From assembly GCA_009649835.1 (NCBI GenBank), contig PYCK01000244.1, forward strand, positions 1 to 8,060: a stretch of 8,060 bases of DNA. The letters are read 5' to 3'. How positions within the stretch are numbered: the stretch's first letter is position 1; the number at the start of each line of letters is the position of its first letter. Shown piece after piece: positions 1 through 6,052 of the stretch. The DNA is from Candidatus Methanocomedens sp. (GTDB lineage Archaea > Halobacteriota > Methanosarcinia > Methanosarcinales > Methanocomedenaceae). Both the position numbers and the translations under genes were made by a program. The notes below the pieces were generated by a model. It did no database searches and was not told the DNA's origin. It worked only from the letters and a program-made list of their open reading frames with translations.

Positions 1-87
1 GGTATATTTGTCAGTATATGTGTCTTTACGAGTTTTGCAGGCATCAGTATTAAGGAAATAGCTATTTGTCAATAAGATTTTCTAAAT

Positions 88-130
88 ATCCTTTTTAACG
101 TTTAGGCACATATATTGCACCGGAATTCTA
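88..130 (+). promoter_or_regulatory. Putative arcS promoter and short leader
   Basis: The 130 bases before arcS are AT-rich. A TATA-like stretch, CTAAATATC, lies at about 91-99. With the usual archaeal distance of about 26 bases it would place the transcription start near 120 and give a leader of roughly 10 nt. A second AT block, ACATATATT, at 108-116 is too close to the ATG to act as the TATA box for this start. There is no convincing Shine-Dalgarno site before ATG 131, which fits a short leader or leaderless message. Bases 1-87 show no other structure I can name. Confidence 0.35.
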
Positions 131-1960
131 ATGACAAAATACTTTGAAGTAACAAGGAGGGATGCAGCCGCACGATTGGGTAAGTTGCTGCTGGACGATC
201 ATTATCCCACACCTTTGATCCTGCATCCCGGAAAGGACAGCCCCATTGTTTTCGCAGGCAGCCTGTGGGCCCGGAATATATTATCACCTGATGAAGTGGA
301 TCCTGGCAAACTTGTTATCCTGCCAGGTAAACCAATGCCCCTGCATGCCAGGCCCGAAATGGTAAAAGAGATCTATGACTCTGTAAAACAGGAACGATAT
401 CATTGGGAAAAACGGGATGGGGCAATAGGCCAATTAGTACACCCGTCCTACCCGGATATCCCACATGCGGATATGTATGTCATAGGTGCGGCAAGACAAA
501 TGGAAAATAATCCCAGGATGTTGCTGGACACTGTAATTCATATCAAGAACAATACTCCTCCTGATACTGCCCTGTATGCCCCTGCACTGGCAACCCCTGA
601 GAACCTTTGCCTGCTGCTCTACCTGGGCATTGATATTGTCGATGACATACTTCCCACGATCAAGGCATATGATGGTATCTACATGATGCCCGATGGTGAG
701 TACAGGCTGTCAGACCTGCCAGTACTGCCCTGTTCATGCTGCGTATGCGCTAATACCAGTGTGGGAGACCTGCAGGAAATGAGCGCACAGGAGCGGGGTA
801 AACTGGTGGCCAGGCATAACGTGAACAGGCTGGTAGAGGAAAAACAGATCATTGTCCAGCGTATCAGGGGCGGTAATCTCAGGGAATATGTGGAAGGAAA
901 ATGCCGCAGTAGTCCCTGGCTAACAGCATTGCTTAGGCTTATTGACCAGGAACATGTGTACCTTGAACAGCATACGCCGACATACCGAAGCGTTACCATG
1001 TACGCAAATACTTCTGAATCTTTAAACAGGGTAGAAGTAAAGCGGTTTGCCAGCAGGGTACACTCACAATACCAGGCACCTGCTGCAAATATACTGCTGC
1101 TGCTCCCCTGCTCTGCCCGTAAGCCTTATTCCATATCCAACAGTCACCAGATGTTCAACCGGGCCGTTGGCAGGAACAGGCGGGCATTGAACGAAGTGAT
1201 AATCACATCGCCACTGGGTATAGTACCGCGGGAACTGGAACTGGTATATCCTGCCGCCCATTATGATATACCTGTGACAGGGCACTGGGACCTTGAAGAA
1301 CAATCCTGGGTGACAGGGTGCCTTGTGGATTACCTGGAAAACAACAAGTACTCTCACATAATCGCCCATGTGGATGGTGCCTACAGGGATATTTGCCAGA
1401 GTGCTGCCGAAACGCTGGGTCTTGATATTATATTCACTGCCCAGGGCAGCGTTACATCTACCCGATCACTGGGGACATTAAGGTCTACTGTCTCTGGTAT
1501 TGTCCGGGACGAGGAGTACGTACTTCGTAAGACCACTGAGATGGCAATAAACATGTTGAGGGGGATTGCAGATTACCAGTTTGGCAGAGGTGCAGGATGG
1601 CTTTTAGTCCCTGATGGTGCTTCCATCAAGGCACCGTTCCCGAAATACCAGGTATATTATGAAAAAAAGCAGCTGGCCAGCCTTAACCCAAGGACAGGGA
1701 CACTTATCCCGACACTTGAAGGTGCCATGCGGCTTATTGAACTTGGAACATACCAGATCCAGATAGATGATTTTGTGCCCAGCGGCAACCTGCTGGCACC
1801 TGGTGTGGTGGATGCCGATGTGAATATCAGGCCGTCCGACCAGGTGATAGTAGTAAGTGAGCGGGTGCTGGGTGTGGGCAGGGCATTGATGGGCGGTGCC
1901 GAGATGGTACGATCTACCAGGGGCATTGCAGTTGATCTGAGGAAGGTTATGGAGATATAA
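131..1960 (+). CDS. arcS: Archaeosine synthase ArcS (TGT paralogue, TgtA2)
   Basis: This 609-residue protein is recognisable as ArcS, which acts on preQ0 at position 15 in the D-loop of archaeal tRNA after TgtA has inserted it, on the route to archaeosine. In many archaea it works with the radical-SAM protein RaSEA, which is not in this window. Visible evidence: a TGT-like N-terminal part with a zinc site CxCxxC at C201, C203 and C206 plus a likely fourth ligand H229 (in a VARHNVNRL stretch like the TGT Cx25H site); the ArcS signature PCSxxKPYxxSxSH at 326-339; and a C-terminal PUA RNA-binding domain at about 568-607 (DQVIVV...GVGRALMGG). Length fits the family. ATG 131 is the start because it opens the conserved N-terminus. 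The next gene starts one base after the stop, so the two are probably co-transcribed. No missing key residues were seen. Confidence 0.93.
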   Translation: MTKYFEVTRRDAAARLGKLLLDDHYPTPLILHPGKDSPIVFAGSLWARNILSPDEVDPGKLVILPGKPMPLHARPEMVKEIYDSVKQERYHWEKRDGAIGQLVHPSYPDIPHADMYVIGAARQMENNPRMLLDTVIHIKNNTPPDTALYAPALATPENLCLLLYLGIDIVDDILPTIKAYDGIYMMPDGEYRLSDLPVLPCSCCVCANTSVGDLQEMSAQERGKLVARHNVNRLVEEKQIIVQRIRGGNLREYVEGKCRSSPWLTALLRLIDQEHVYLEQHTPTYRSVTMYANTSESLNRVEVKRFASRVHSQYQAPAANILLLLPCSARKPYSISNSHQMFNRAVGRNRRALNEVIITSPLGIVPRELELVYPAAHYDIPVTGHWDLEEQSWVTGCLVDYLENNKYSHIIAHVDGAYRDICQSAAETLGLDIIFTAQGSVTSTRSLGTLRSTVSGIVRDEEYVLRKTTEMAINMLRGIADYQFGRGAGWLLVPDGASIKAPFPKYQVYYEKKQLASLNPRTGTLIPTLEGAMRLIELGTYQIQIDDFVPSGNLLAPGVVDADVNIRPSDQVIVVSERVLGVGRALMGGAEMVRSTRGIAVDLRKVMEI

Positions 1961-1961
1961 T

Positions 1962-2801
1962 ATGGAAATATCATGCTCGTCGTTGTTTTTGTGGGACTAT
2001 GGTATTGATGAGATAGCCACGATACTGGGCCGGGCAGGAATAGAGAATATTGAGTTCTGGGCAGAAACACCTGAATTCTGGCAGTACCGCCACGAAGCAA
2101 AAGTTGTGGAACACCTGGAAGATGTAATATCCACCTTTTTTGGACACGTCACTGTTCATGCCCCTATCATGGACTTAAATCCGTCATCCTATAATGAACA
2201 TGTACGAAAAGCTACCATCAAGGAGACATTTTGGGCCATAGACCTGTCCTCAAAGCTGGATGCTCGTGTGTTGACCATACACCCTGGGAACAGGACCGTG
2301 CACCGGCAGCCAACCCCGGAAGACTGGGAGAAGTTCTTTGACTATCTCACTGTTTGTACAGGATACGCTCGTGAGATGGGTGTTGTCCTTGCTCTTGAGA
2401 ATCTCTCACCCAGGTTACAGAACATGTGTTACGAACCATCACTTATGGGAGATGTACTGGCAAAGTATCCTGATCTTATGATGACATTTGACATAGCCCA
2501 TGCGCTTCAAACAGGTCAGGATAATGCCCTGGATTTTATTAATGAACTTGGCGGCAGGATCGTGAATGTGCATGTGGGAGGTGTGCAAAACGGTACCCCA
2601 CATTACCCGGGACATATGGCCAGGAATCCTGAGATCATTGAAATACTTGGCAGGCTCCAGAGAAGTGGGTATGATAATGACCTGACCATTGAGATTGACG
2701 ATAAGCTGATCAGCCGGGACATGTCAAGATCTGATAAGATATCTGCACTAATAAAAGAAAAAGTATATCTTATACAAGCGTTAAATATAATAACAATATA
2801 A
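1962..2801 (+). CDS. Sugar phosphate isomerase/epimerase-like TIM-barrel protein (AP endonuclease 2 fold)
   Basis: This 279-residue protein belongs to the xylose isomerase-like / endonuclease IV-like TIM-barrel superfamily (PF01261). The metal-binding pattern is complete: H66 in TVHAP, H107 in TIHPGN, E146 in LALEN, D177 and H180 in MTFDIAH, H204 in NVHVGG, and E244 in LTIEID. This suggests an active divalent-metal enzyme, either a sugar isomerase/epimerase or, less likely, a DNA-repair endonuclease. The substrate cannot be read from sequence. ATG 1962 follows the arcS stop by one base, and its SD (GGAGAT, 1951-1956) lies inside the last codons of arcS, so translation is probably coupled. The coupling hints at a shared role or simply shared expression; no known step of archaeosine synthesis uses this fold. 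The last residues (LNIITI) run into AT-rich DNA. Confidence 0.82.
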   Translation: MEISCSSLFLWDYGIDEIATILGRAGIENIEFWAETPEFWQYRHEAKVVEHLEDVISTFFGHVTVHAPIMDLNPSSYNEHVRKATIKETFWAIDLSSKLDARVLTIHPGNRTVHRQPTPEDWEKFFDYLTVCTGYAREMGVVLALENLSPRLQNMCYEPSLMGDVLAKYPDLMMTFDIAHALQTGQDNALDFINELGGRIVNVHVGGVQNGTPHYPGHMARNPEIIEILGRLQRSGYDNDLTIEIDDKLISRDMSRSDKISALIKEKVYLIQALNIITI

Positions 2802-2809
2802 TATAATAT

Positions 2810-2840
2810 GATAATGATGAACATCATGATGAATATTATC
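2810..2840. repeat. Nested dyad-symmetric sequence downstream of the isomerase gene
   Basis: GATAAT (2810-2815) is mirrored by ATTATC (2835-2840). Between them, ATGATG and CATCAT face each other at 2814-2819 and 2822-2827, and CATCATGATG at 2822-2831 is a perfect 10-base palindrome. The stems overlap, so only one can form at a time. It begins nine bases after the isomerase stop and about 110 bases before the regulator ATG. It could be a 3'-end signal or an operator, for instance for the neighbouring HTH regulator. It is AT-rich, so chance symmetry is possible. Confidence 0.35.
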
Positions 2841-2880
2841 CGAAAATATTATTCCAAGGAAAAATAATCATTTATAGTAA

Positions 2881-2945
2881 AAAATTATATTCTTAATATA
2901 GAAAGTTTTATTTTATATTATGAGTATTTAATTTCGGCGGAGGAG
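2881..2945 (+). promoter_or_regulatory. AT-rich promoter region and strong SD of the HTH regulator
   Basis: Three TATA-like blocks occur: AATTATAT at 2883-2890, TTAATATA at 2893-2900 and TTTTATATTA at 2911-2920. The second would place the transcription start near 2922 and keep the SD in the message; the third would start at or inside the SD and is less likely to serve this gene. The SD is GGAGG at 2939-2943 (followed by AG), 9 bases before ATG 2953, the strongest ribosome-binding site in the window. The gene therefore has a real leader, unlike the divergent genes at 5523-5605. Confidence 0.45.
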
Positions 2946-2952
2946 CATTAAT

Positions 2953-3336
2953 ATGAAAAATCAGTCAGTCAAAGTTTTTGACATTTCCGATAACGAATTT
3001 GCTGACACGCTCATGGGTTTTGGGTTAAAAAGGAATGTCGCTAAAACACTTACATTTCTTAGAAACGGCGATAAGGTAACCTCACGTGATATCGAAATCG
3101 CATCCAACTTAAGACAACCTGAAGTCAGTACTGCAATGCGTGAACTCGATAACCTTAATTGGGTGATCATCAAGGAAGTGAAAAAACCTGGAAAAGGTAG
3201 ACCTTTTAAGACATATCAACTGGATAAGAGTATAAATACTATTATCGATCACCTGGGGAAACAAAAAGTTATGGAGTCCAGGACTATACTGGAAAATATC
3301 CAGAAACTGAAACAAATGAATGTGTCCAAAAAATGA
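2953..3336 (+). CDS. Winged-HTH transcriptional regulator (TrmB/ArsR-like, COG3355-type)
   Basis: This 127-residue protein looks like a small archaeal winged helix-turn-helix repressor or activator. Residues about 18-92 form the wHTH: helices around ADTLMGFGLKRNVAKTLTFLRNG, then TSRDIEIASNLRQPEVSTAMRELDNLNWV as the helix-turn-helix with Q55-R63 in the recognition helix, and a wing VKKPGKGRPFKTYQL (77-90). Residues 93-127 are helical and Lys-rich, suited to dimerisation. There is no ligand-binding domain or cysteine sensor. It stands alone between the arcS pair and the convergent riboflavin genes, so its targets cannot be inferred from operon partners; autoregulation through the AT-rich upstream spacer is possible. 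The ATG with GGAGG gives a secure start. I am confident of the fold and not of the subfamily. Confidence 0.8.
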   Translation: MKNQSVKVFDISDNEFADTLMGFGLKRNVAKTLTFLRNGDKVTSRDIEIASNLRQPEVSTAMRELDNLNWVIIKEVKKPGKGRPFKTYQLDKSINTIIDHLGKQKVMESRTILENIQKLKQMNVSKK

Positions 3337-3356
3337 TTTCACCACATCAAAGGGAA

Positions 3357-3419
3357 GGGGAAATATAACAATGGTGTGGGGAAATATAACAATGGGATGG
3401 AGAAATATAATAATATAAC
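3357..3419 (+). repeat. Three tandem 21-bp direct repeats
   Basis: Units start at 3357, 3378 and 3399, exactly 21 bases apart with no spacer. Each has the core GGGGAAATATAACAATGG or a variant; unit 3 is diverged (GGAG start, AATAATATAAC end). They sit between the stop codon of the regulator and the convergent hairpin. A 21-base period is two turns of the DNA helix, so identical faces would be presented to a protein, and it is also seven codons. The array is too short and too closely packed to be CRISPR. It could be a protein-binding array, a slippage-generated repeat or a decayed coding tail. Confidence 0.8.
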
Positions 3420-3468
3420 ATTAGCCAGGGACATGATCCCTGGTTCAGTTAGTGTTATTATATTCTTG
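3400..3468. repeat. Long imperfect inverted repeat across the convergent junction
   Basis: Two 32-base arms (3400-3431 and 3437-3468) flank a five-base loop. By hand, 22 of 32 positions are Watson-Crick complementary, including unbroken runs of 7 next to the loop and 10 farther out (AATATAATAA against its complement). In RNA, several mismatches would be G-U pairs. The left arm contains the third 21-bp repeat unit, and the right arm contains the last codons and stop of ribB. A message from either strand could fold into a long stem here. Confidence 0.55.
3425..3443. terminator. Bidirectional terminator-like hairpin between convergent genes
   Basis: CCAGGGA (3425-3431), a loop CATGA, then TCCCTGG (3437-3443) form a perfect 7-bp GC-rich stem. 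It starts one base past the TGA stop of ribB (3445-3447). On the minus strand it is followed by a T-rich stretch (TAATGTTATATTATTATA), and on the plus strand by a moderately T-rich one. Archaeal termination depends mainly on T-tracts, so the hairpin may instead define or protect mRNA 3' ends. Confidence 0.55.
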
Positions 3469-4158
3469 TATTACATCTTTTCCTTCAATGAACACGAGCC
3501 CATGTTCATCAGCAAACTTTATAGCATCCTCTTTTGACAGTGCCAGACCGTTTGTTCCATCAAGCATTTCACATATGGCCATGGCAGGGATGATTCCTGC
3601 AAATTCTGCAAGGACCACTGATAATTCAGTCTGCCCGGCACGCTTGTTGACCAGACCATCTGCAGCCCTCAACAAAGATACATGACCCGGTGACCTGAAT
3701 TCGGATGACAGGTCAACGTCCATACCATTCATGGCCTTATTGACGAATTCCCCGATCCGGCTTATGGTCAATGAACGATCCTTATCAGTGATGCCGGTAA
3801 AAGTGTCCCTGTGGTTCACCCATAGTGAAAATGAAGATTTGGAATCATAGGGTATATCCCCGTCCTTTTCTACCATTTTTCGAAGTATCTTTCCATCCCC
3901 ATTCAAGTCTGAATTACGTAGAATATCTGAATAAAAAGGAAGTCCAAGTTTACCGGCAGCCGAGGGATGTATGGCCACACAGATCAAACCTCCTCCATCC
4001 TTTCGCATATTATAGACATGAGCAGGTGTAACCCTGTTGGCAGGTATGACGAAATCGGTCTCACCCTCACGGTCATCTGAGTCAAAGAGTAATATCATCT
4101 CCCCGTTCTTAAGCGCCTCTGCCGCTAGTTGTACTTGATTATTCTCAAAATTGTTCAT
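3445..4158 (-). CDS. ribB: 3,4-dihydroxy-2-butanone 4-phosphate synthase
   Basis: This 237-residue enzyme converts ribulose 5-phosphate to 3,4-dihydroxy-2-butanone 4-phosphate and formate, supplying the four-carbon unit of riboflavin. It is the stand-alone archaeal form with no GTP cyclohydrolase II half. Visible signatures: DSDDREGETD (27-36) with the acidic metal/substrate residues, GGGLICVAI (55-63), the long archaeal insertion ending in SLWVNHRDTFTGITDKDR (111-128), RSPGHVSLLRA (155-165) with H159, and GQTELSVVLAEFAG (175-188) with the catalytic T177-E178 pair. Length fits. ATG 4158 lies 16 bases after the ribK stop with GTGAT (complement of 4164-4168) as a good partial SD, so it is probably translated from the ribK message. 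The last residues EYNNTN are encoded in the right arm of the terminal inverted repeat. Confidence 0.95.
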   Translation of the reverse strand: MNNFENNQVQLAAEALKNGEMILLFDSDDREGETDFVIPANRVTPAHVYNMRKDGGGLICVAIHPSAAGKLGLPFYSDILRNSDLNGDGKILRKMVEKDGDIPYDSKSSFSLWVNHRDTFTGITDKDRSLTISRIGEFVNKAMNGMDVDLSSEFRSPGHVSLLRAADGLVNKRAGQTELSVVLAEFAGIIPAMAICEMLDGTNGLALSKEDAIKFADEHGLVFIEGKDVIQEYNNTN

Positions 4159-4174
4159 TGTGTATCACTTCAAC

Positions 4175-4843
4175 TTATTCTACTATTACTGTAATTTTGC
4201 TGCCATCCTTCAATCCAAGGTGTTCTCTCAGGTTCTCTGTTGATATTATCTCGATGATATCGTCAGGGTAATGTGTCCTGTCCGGTATCATTATGGCTCC
4301 CCTGGTGCCGTTGCCCAGGGAAACAGGGAAACACCGCCCTCCTCCGAATGTGCGGTTTTTGCTGGTGAATCCCTCTATGGTTACCTTGTCCTTCATGTTC
4401 AACAGGGTCCGGCATCCTATGCTTTCTTGTTCCAGTTTTATATTCAGGGTTCCCGGATAGGGTTCGAATCCCAGCAGGTTGACGAACTGGTCATGATATC
4501 CTTTAATGGTAGTGTAATACTGCCCCTCACCCAGACCTGTGATGACATGACCTGTCAGTTCGATCGGTGTTGAACCGGGTGTGAATATCTGGCGGTATTC
4601 CAGGTACTCTGCTTCCAGCACCTGCCGCCCGGCACTGGTTATCTTGATGTGCTGGCCCGCAGGCCTGACTTCACGGGTAATGTATCCTGCCTGTTCAAGG
4701 GATTGCAGCCGCCGGGATGCAGTCTGGGTACTGGAAAAAATGTGGTTTGCAAATTCAGATGATGATATCCTGGTAATTCCATCAAGTCCGCCCATGAGTG
4801 CCAGTTTTTTTAGTGCTGATATGTCTTCCATTGTACTCGCCAT
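4175..4843 (-). CDS. ribK: CTP-dependent riboflavin kinase with N-terminal HTH domain
   Basis: This 222-residue archaeal enzyme phosphorylates riboflavin to FMN using CTP. Residues about 5-75 are a winged HTH (DISALKKLALMGGL, SSSEFANHIFSSTQTASRRLQSLEQAGYITR), as in many archaeal RibK proteins. The kinase barrel follows: GHVITGLGEGQYYTTI (98-113), GFEPYPGTLNIKL (125-137), RTFGGGRCFPV (164-174) and HYPDDIIEIIS (191-201). The HTH suggests, but does not prove, that it also regulates flavin genes. The open frame extends upstream to 4945, but that would overlap the DUF169 gene and adds an unfamiliar 34-residue stretch, so I place the start at ATG 4843. ATG 4831 (MEDISALKK) is an almost equal choice. 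Neither has a strong SD. ribB follows 16 bases downstream, joining two steps of flavin synthesis. Confidence 0.92.
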   Translation of the reverse strand: MASTMEDISALKKLALMGGLDGITRISSSEFANHIFSSTQTASRRLQSLEQAGYITREVRPAGQHIKITSAGRQVLEAEYLEYRQIFTPGSTPIELTGHVITGLGEGQYYTTIKGYHDQFVNLLGFEPYPGTLNIKLEQESIGCRTLLNMKDKVTIEGFTSKNRTFGGGRCFPVSLGNGTRGAIMIPDRTHYPDDIIEIISTENLREHLGLKDGSKITVIVE

Positions 4844-4857
4844 TTTTGAGATGCATA

Positions 4858-4884
4858 TCAAATATGGAGCACATGATATTAAAG
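4858..4884 (-). promoter_or_regulatory. Possible internal promoter of ribK-ribB
   Basis: In the 55-base gap between the DUF169 gene and ribK, the minus strand holds two TATA-like sequences: CTTTAATATC (4884-4875) and CCATATTTGA (4867-4858). The first would give a start near 4853 and a leader of about 10 nt to ATG 4843; the second would start near 4837 and favour ATG 4831 with almost no leader. Either would let ribK-ribB be transcribed without the DUF169 gene. The call rests only on composition and spacing. Confidence 0.3.
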
Positions 4885-4898
4885 GTTGTGGAATCAAT

Positions 4899-5522
4899 TT
4901 AGTCAAATATCCCTGGAATGGAGGCAAGCCCCTCATTAATGTCATTGACCAGGATGTGTGGGATGCCTGCTATCATTTCATCTTCTGTATACCTGCTGTG
5001 CTTTCGCGAACCTTTGCAGCCAATGGAAAGGCACAGGCGTTTGGTATTGAATGGTGTAACCGTGCATTCCCCGCACACGGAAGCCGTACCGTTGTTACTG
5101 AACAGCAGGGGCTGGCCGTTGTGGTAGGACATGGCCTGTACCAGCCGCATGGCCCTGGCAGGATTGAGGAACAGCAGCAGTACATCAAACTCGACCTGGT
5201 CCTGCTTTACCGGGAATAGTTCCACAAAGTTGTATCGTGTATCCAGGCGTGGCAGTGAACCGGCTGCCTGGGCGGCTGCTGCTTTGCTTATGTACCTGCC
5301 AGAACTGAAATAATATTCGTCAGGCCGGGGCGCATCCCTGCCCAGTACATAGGCACCCACAGGACAGCCCTGTACTGAGAATGAGATGGTTTCGCCATGG
5401 CGGGCCTGCTGGACAAGTTCGCAGAAGAGTTTGTCTGTTCGGGATTCGGGGCCGGTTTGGGTGAATCTGACCCCTACCGGAAAACCGCTATCCATTAATG
5501 CTGTGATGTTCTCTGTTGACAT
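4899..5522 (-). CDS. DUF169 family protein
   Basis: This 207-residue protein has the pattern I associate with DUF169, common in methanogens and of unknown function. Features: GFPVGVRF (13-20) near the N-terminus, SFSVQGCPVGAYVLG (47-61) with C53, a middle segment EFDVLLLFLNPARAMRLVQA (111-130), and a C-terminal cysteine region with C150, C153, C164 and C169 (ASVCGEC, LCLSIGCKGSR) ending in DEMIAGIP. The CxxC plus two further cysteines could bind a metal or Fe-S cluster; this is inference. There is no signal peptide or membrane segment, so it should be cytoplasmic. It reads in the same direction as ribK-ribB, 55 bases upstream, and may share a transcript with them. ATG 5522 lacks an SD, but a TATA box about 29 bases upstream supports it as an almost leaderless start. 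Confidence 0.8.
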   Translation of the reverse strand: MSTENITALMDSGFPVGVRFTQTGPESRTDKLFCELVQQARHGETISFSVQGCPVGAYVLGRDAPRPDEYYFSSGRYISKAAAAQAAGSLPRLDTRYNFVELFPVKQDQVEFDVLLLFLNPARAMRLVQAMSYHNGQPLLFSNNGTASVCGECTVTPFNTKRLCLSIGCKGSRKHSRYTEDEMIAGIPHILVNDINEGLASIPGIFD

Positions 5523-5547
5523 TGGTATTCAATTCGGATTCATGTTG

Positions 5548-5555
5548 TATATAAT
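5548..5555 (-). promoter_or_regulatory. TATA box for the DUF169 gene, near-leaderless transcript
   Basis: The minus strand reads ATTATATA here, centred about 29 bases before ATG 5522. With the normal archaeal TATA-to-start distance, transcription begins about 2-3 bases before the ATG. The absence of any SD-like sequence before that ATG agrees with leaderless initiation. Confidence 0.55.
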
Positions 5556-5575
5556 GAGTACTTCATCTAGCAATC

Positions 5576-5584
5576 CTTAAATAG
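5576..5584 (+). promoter_or_regulatory. TATA box for the HTH/membrane-protein operon, leaderless transcript
   Basis: CTTAAATAG is centred 26 bases before ATG 5606, the exact spacing for transcription starting at the A of the start codon. No SD precedes the ATG. The later AT block CATATATT (5593-5600) is too close to act as the TATA box. The box lies only about 20 bases from the divergent DUF169 TATA box, so one bound protein could affect both directions. Confidence 0.6.
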
Positions 5585-5605
5585 TCAACATGCATATATT
5601 GACCT

Positions 5606-6052
5606 ATGTTCCTGCCAATAGATGAAAAACAGTTCAAGTTCTGGAAACTAAGAAGAGACGGGCTTCCCAATATCAATATTGCACGCTCGTTCAATATCTC
5701 AAGGCAAGCGGTATCCAGGGCGCTCATCAGCATGGATAAACGTATTGAGGATACACTGCTTGAGATGGCGCAGGCAAACCAGATAGAGGTGGAGAGTATA
5801 AATTCTGAGCGGGGTATCCTGTTCGGGCACTCGATACCGCTTGATGCCAGCGCCATCATATTCGTGTCAGCAAAACATGGGGTGCAGGTGTGGTACGAGC
5901 ACGAAGGGGACTGCGGCGCATGCAGCAGGTATACGCAGTGCATCGAACTGCTGTGGGACCTTGCAGATGAGATGAAGATCAAGCTTGAGAAGACGGATGA
6001 TCCGACTAAACTGGCGGATGAACTGTTCGGGAAGTTGAGGGGATTGGCTTGA
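5606..6052 (+). CDS. HTH DNA-binding protein with C-terminal CX2CX5C cluster (Tfx-like)
   Basis: This 148-residue protein is probably a transcriptional regulator. Residues about 6-42 form a sigma-70 region 4 / Tfx-like HTH: KQFKFWKLRRDGLPNINIARSF followed by the recognition helix SRQAVSRAL. A helical linker (43-63) and a small C-terminal domain (64-120) follow. That domain includes HSIPLDASAIIFVSAKHGVQVWYEHEGDCGACSRYTQC with C103, C106 and C112 (CX2CX5C) and nearby H91 and H99. These could bind zinc or an Fe-S cluster and act as a sensor, which is inference. The end is Lys/Asp-rich and helical. The gene starts at ATG 5606 under a leaderless-type promoter, and its TGA overlaps the start of the next gene by four bases. 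It may control its own operon and the divergent DUF169 gene. The exact family is not certain; Tfx itself has a different C-terminal part. Confidence 0.72.
   Translation: MFLPIDEKQFKFWKLRRDGLPNINIARSFNISRQAVSRALISMDKRIEDTLLEMAQANQIEVESINSERGILFGHSIPLDASAIIFVSAKHGVQVWYEHEGDCGACSRYTQCIELLWDLADEMKIKLEKTDDPTKLADELFGKLRGLA

Noticed and set aside
1..75. Open frame from the window edge ending in TAA (GIFVSICVF... to IAICQ), a possible tail of an upstream gene
   Set aside because: Only 24 codons, no recognisable family, and the other two plus frames are also open for 45 bases or more, so there is no support beyond chance.
1657..2100. Minus-strand open frame opposite the end of arcS and the start of the isomerase gene
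   Set aside because: It is antisense to the PUA domain and to the conserved start of the isomerase. The composition is what shadow frames give.
3334..3336. TGA as a recoded (selenocysteine or readthrough) codon
   Set aside because: The upstream protein is a complete wHTH domain, there is no sign of a selenocysteine element, and the open frame beyond is explained by the 21-base repeat period.
3357..3419. CRISPR-like array
   Set aside because: The 21-base units abut directly with no spacers, only three copies exist, and no cas gene is nearby.
4844..4945. N-terminal extension of ribK to 4945
   Set aside because: It would overlap the DUF169 coding end, and the 34 extra residues do not look like part of the HTH domain. 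Starts at 4843 or 4831 fit the family.
4581..5219. Long plus-strand open frame of 212 codons
   Set aside because: It lies antisense to both ribK and the DUF169 gene and crosses the gap between them. Both minus-strand genes have clear family motifs, so this is a shadow frame.
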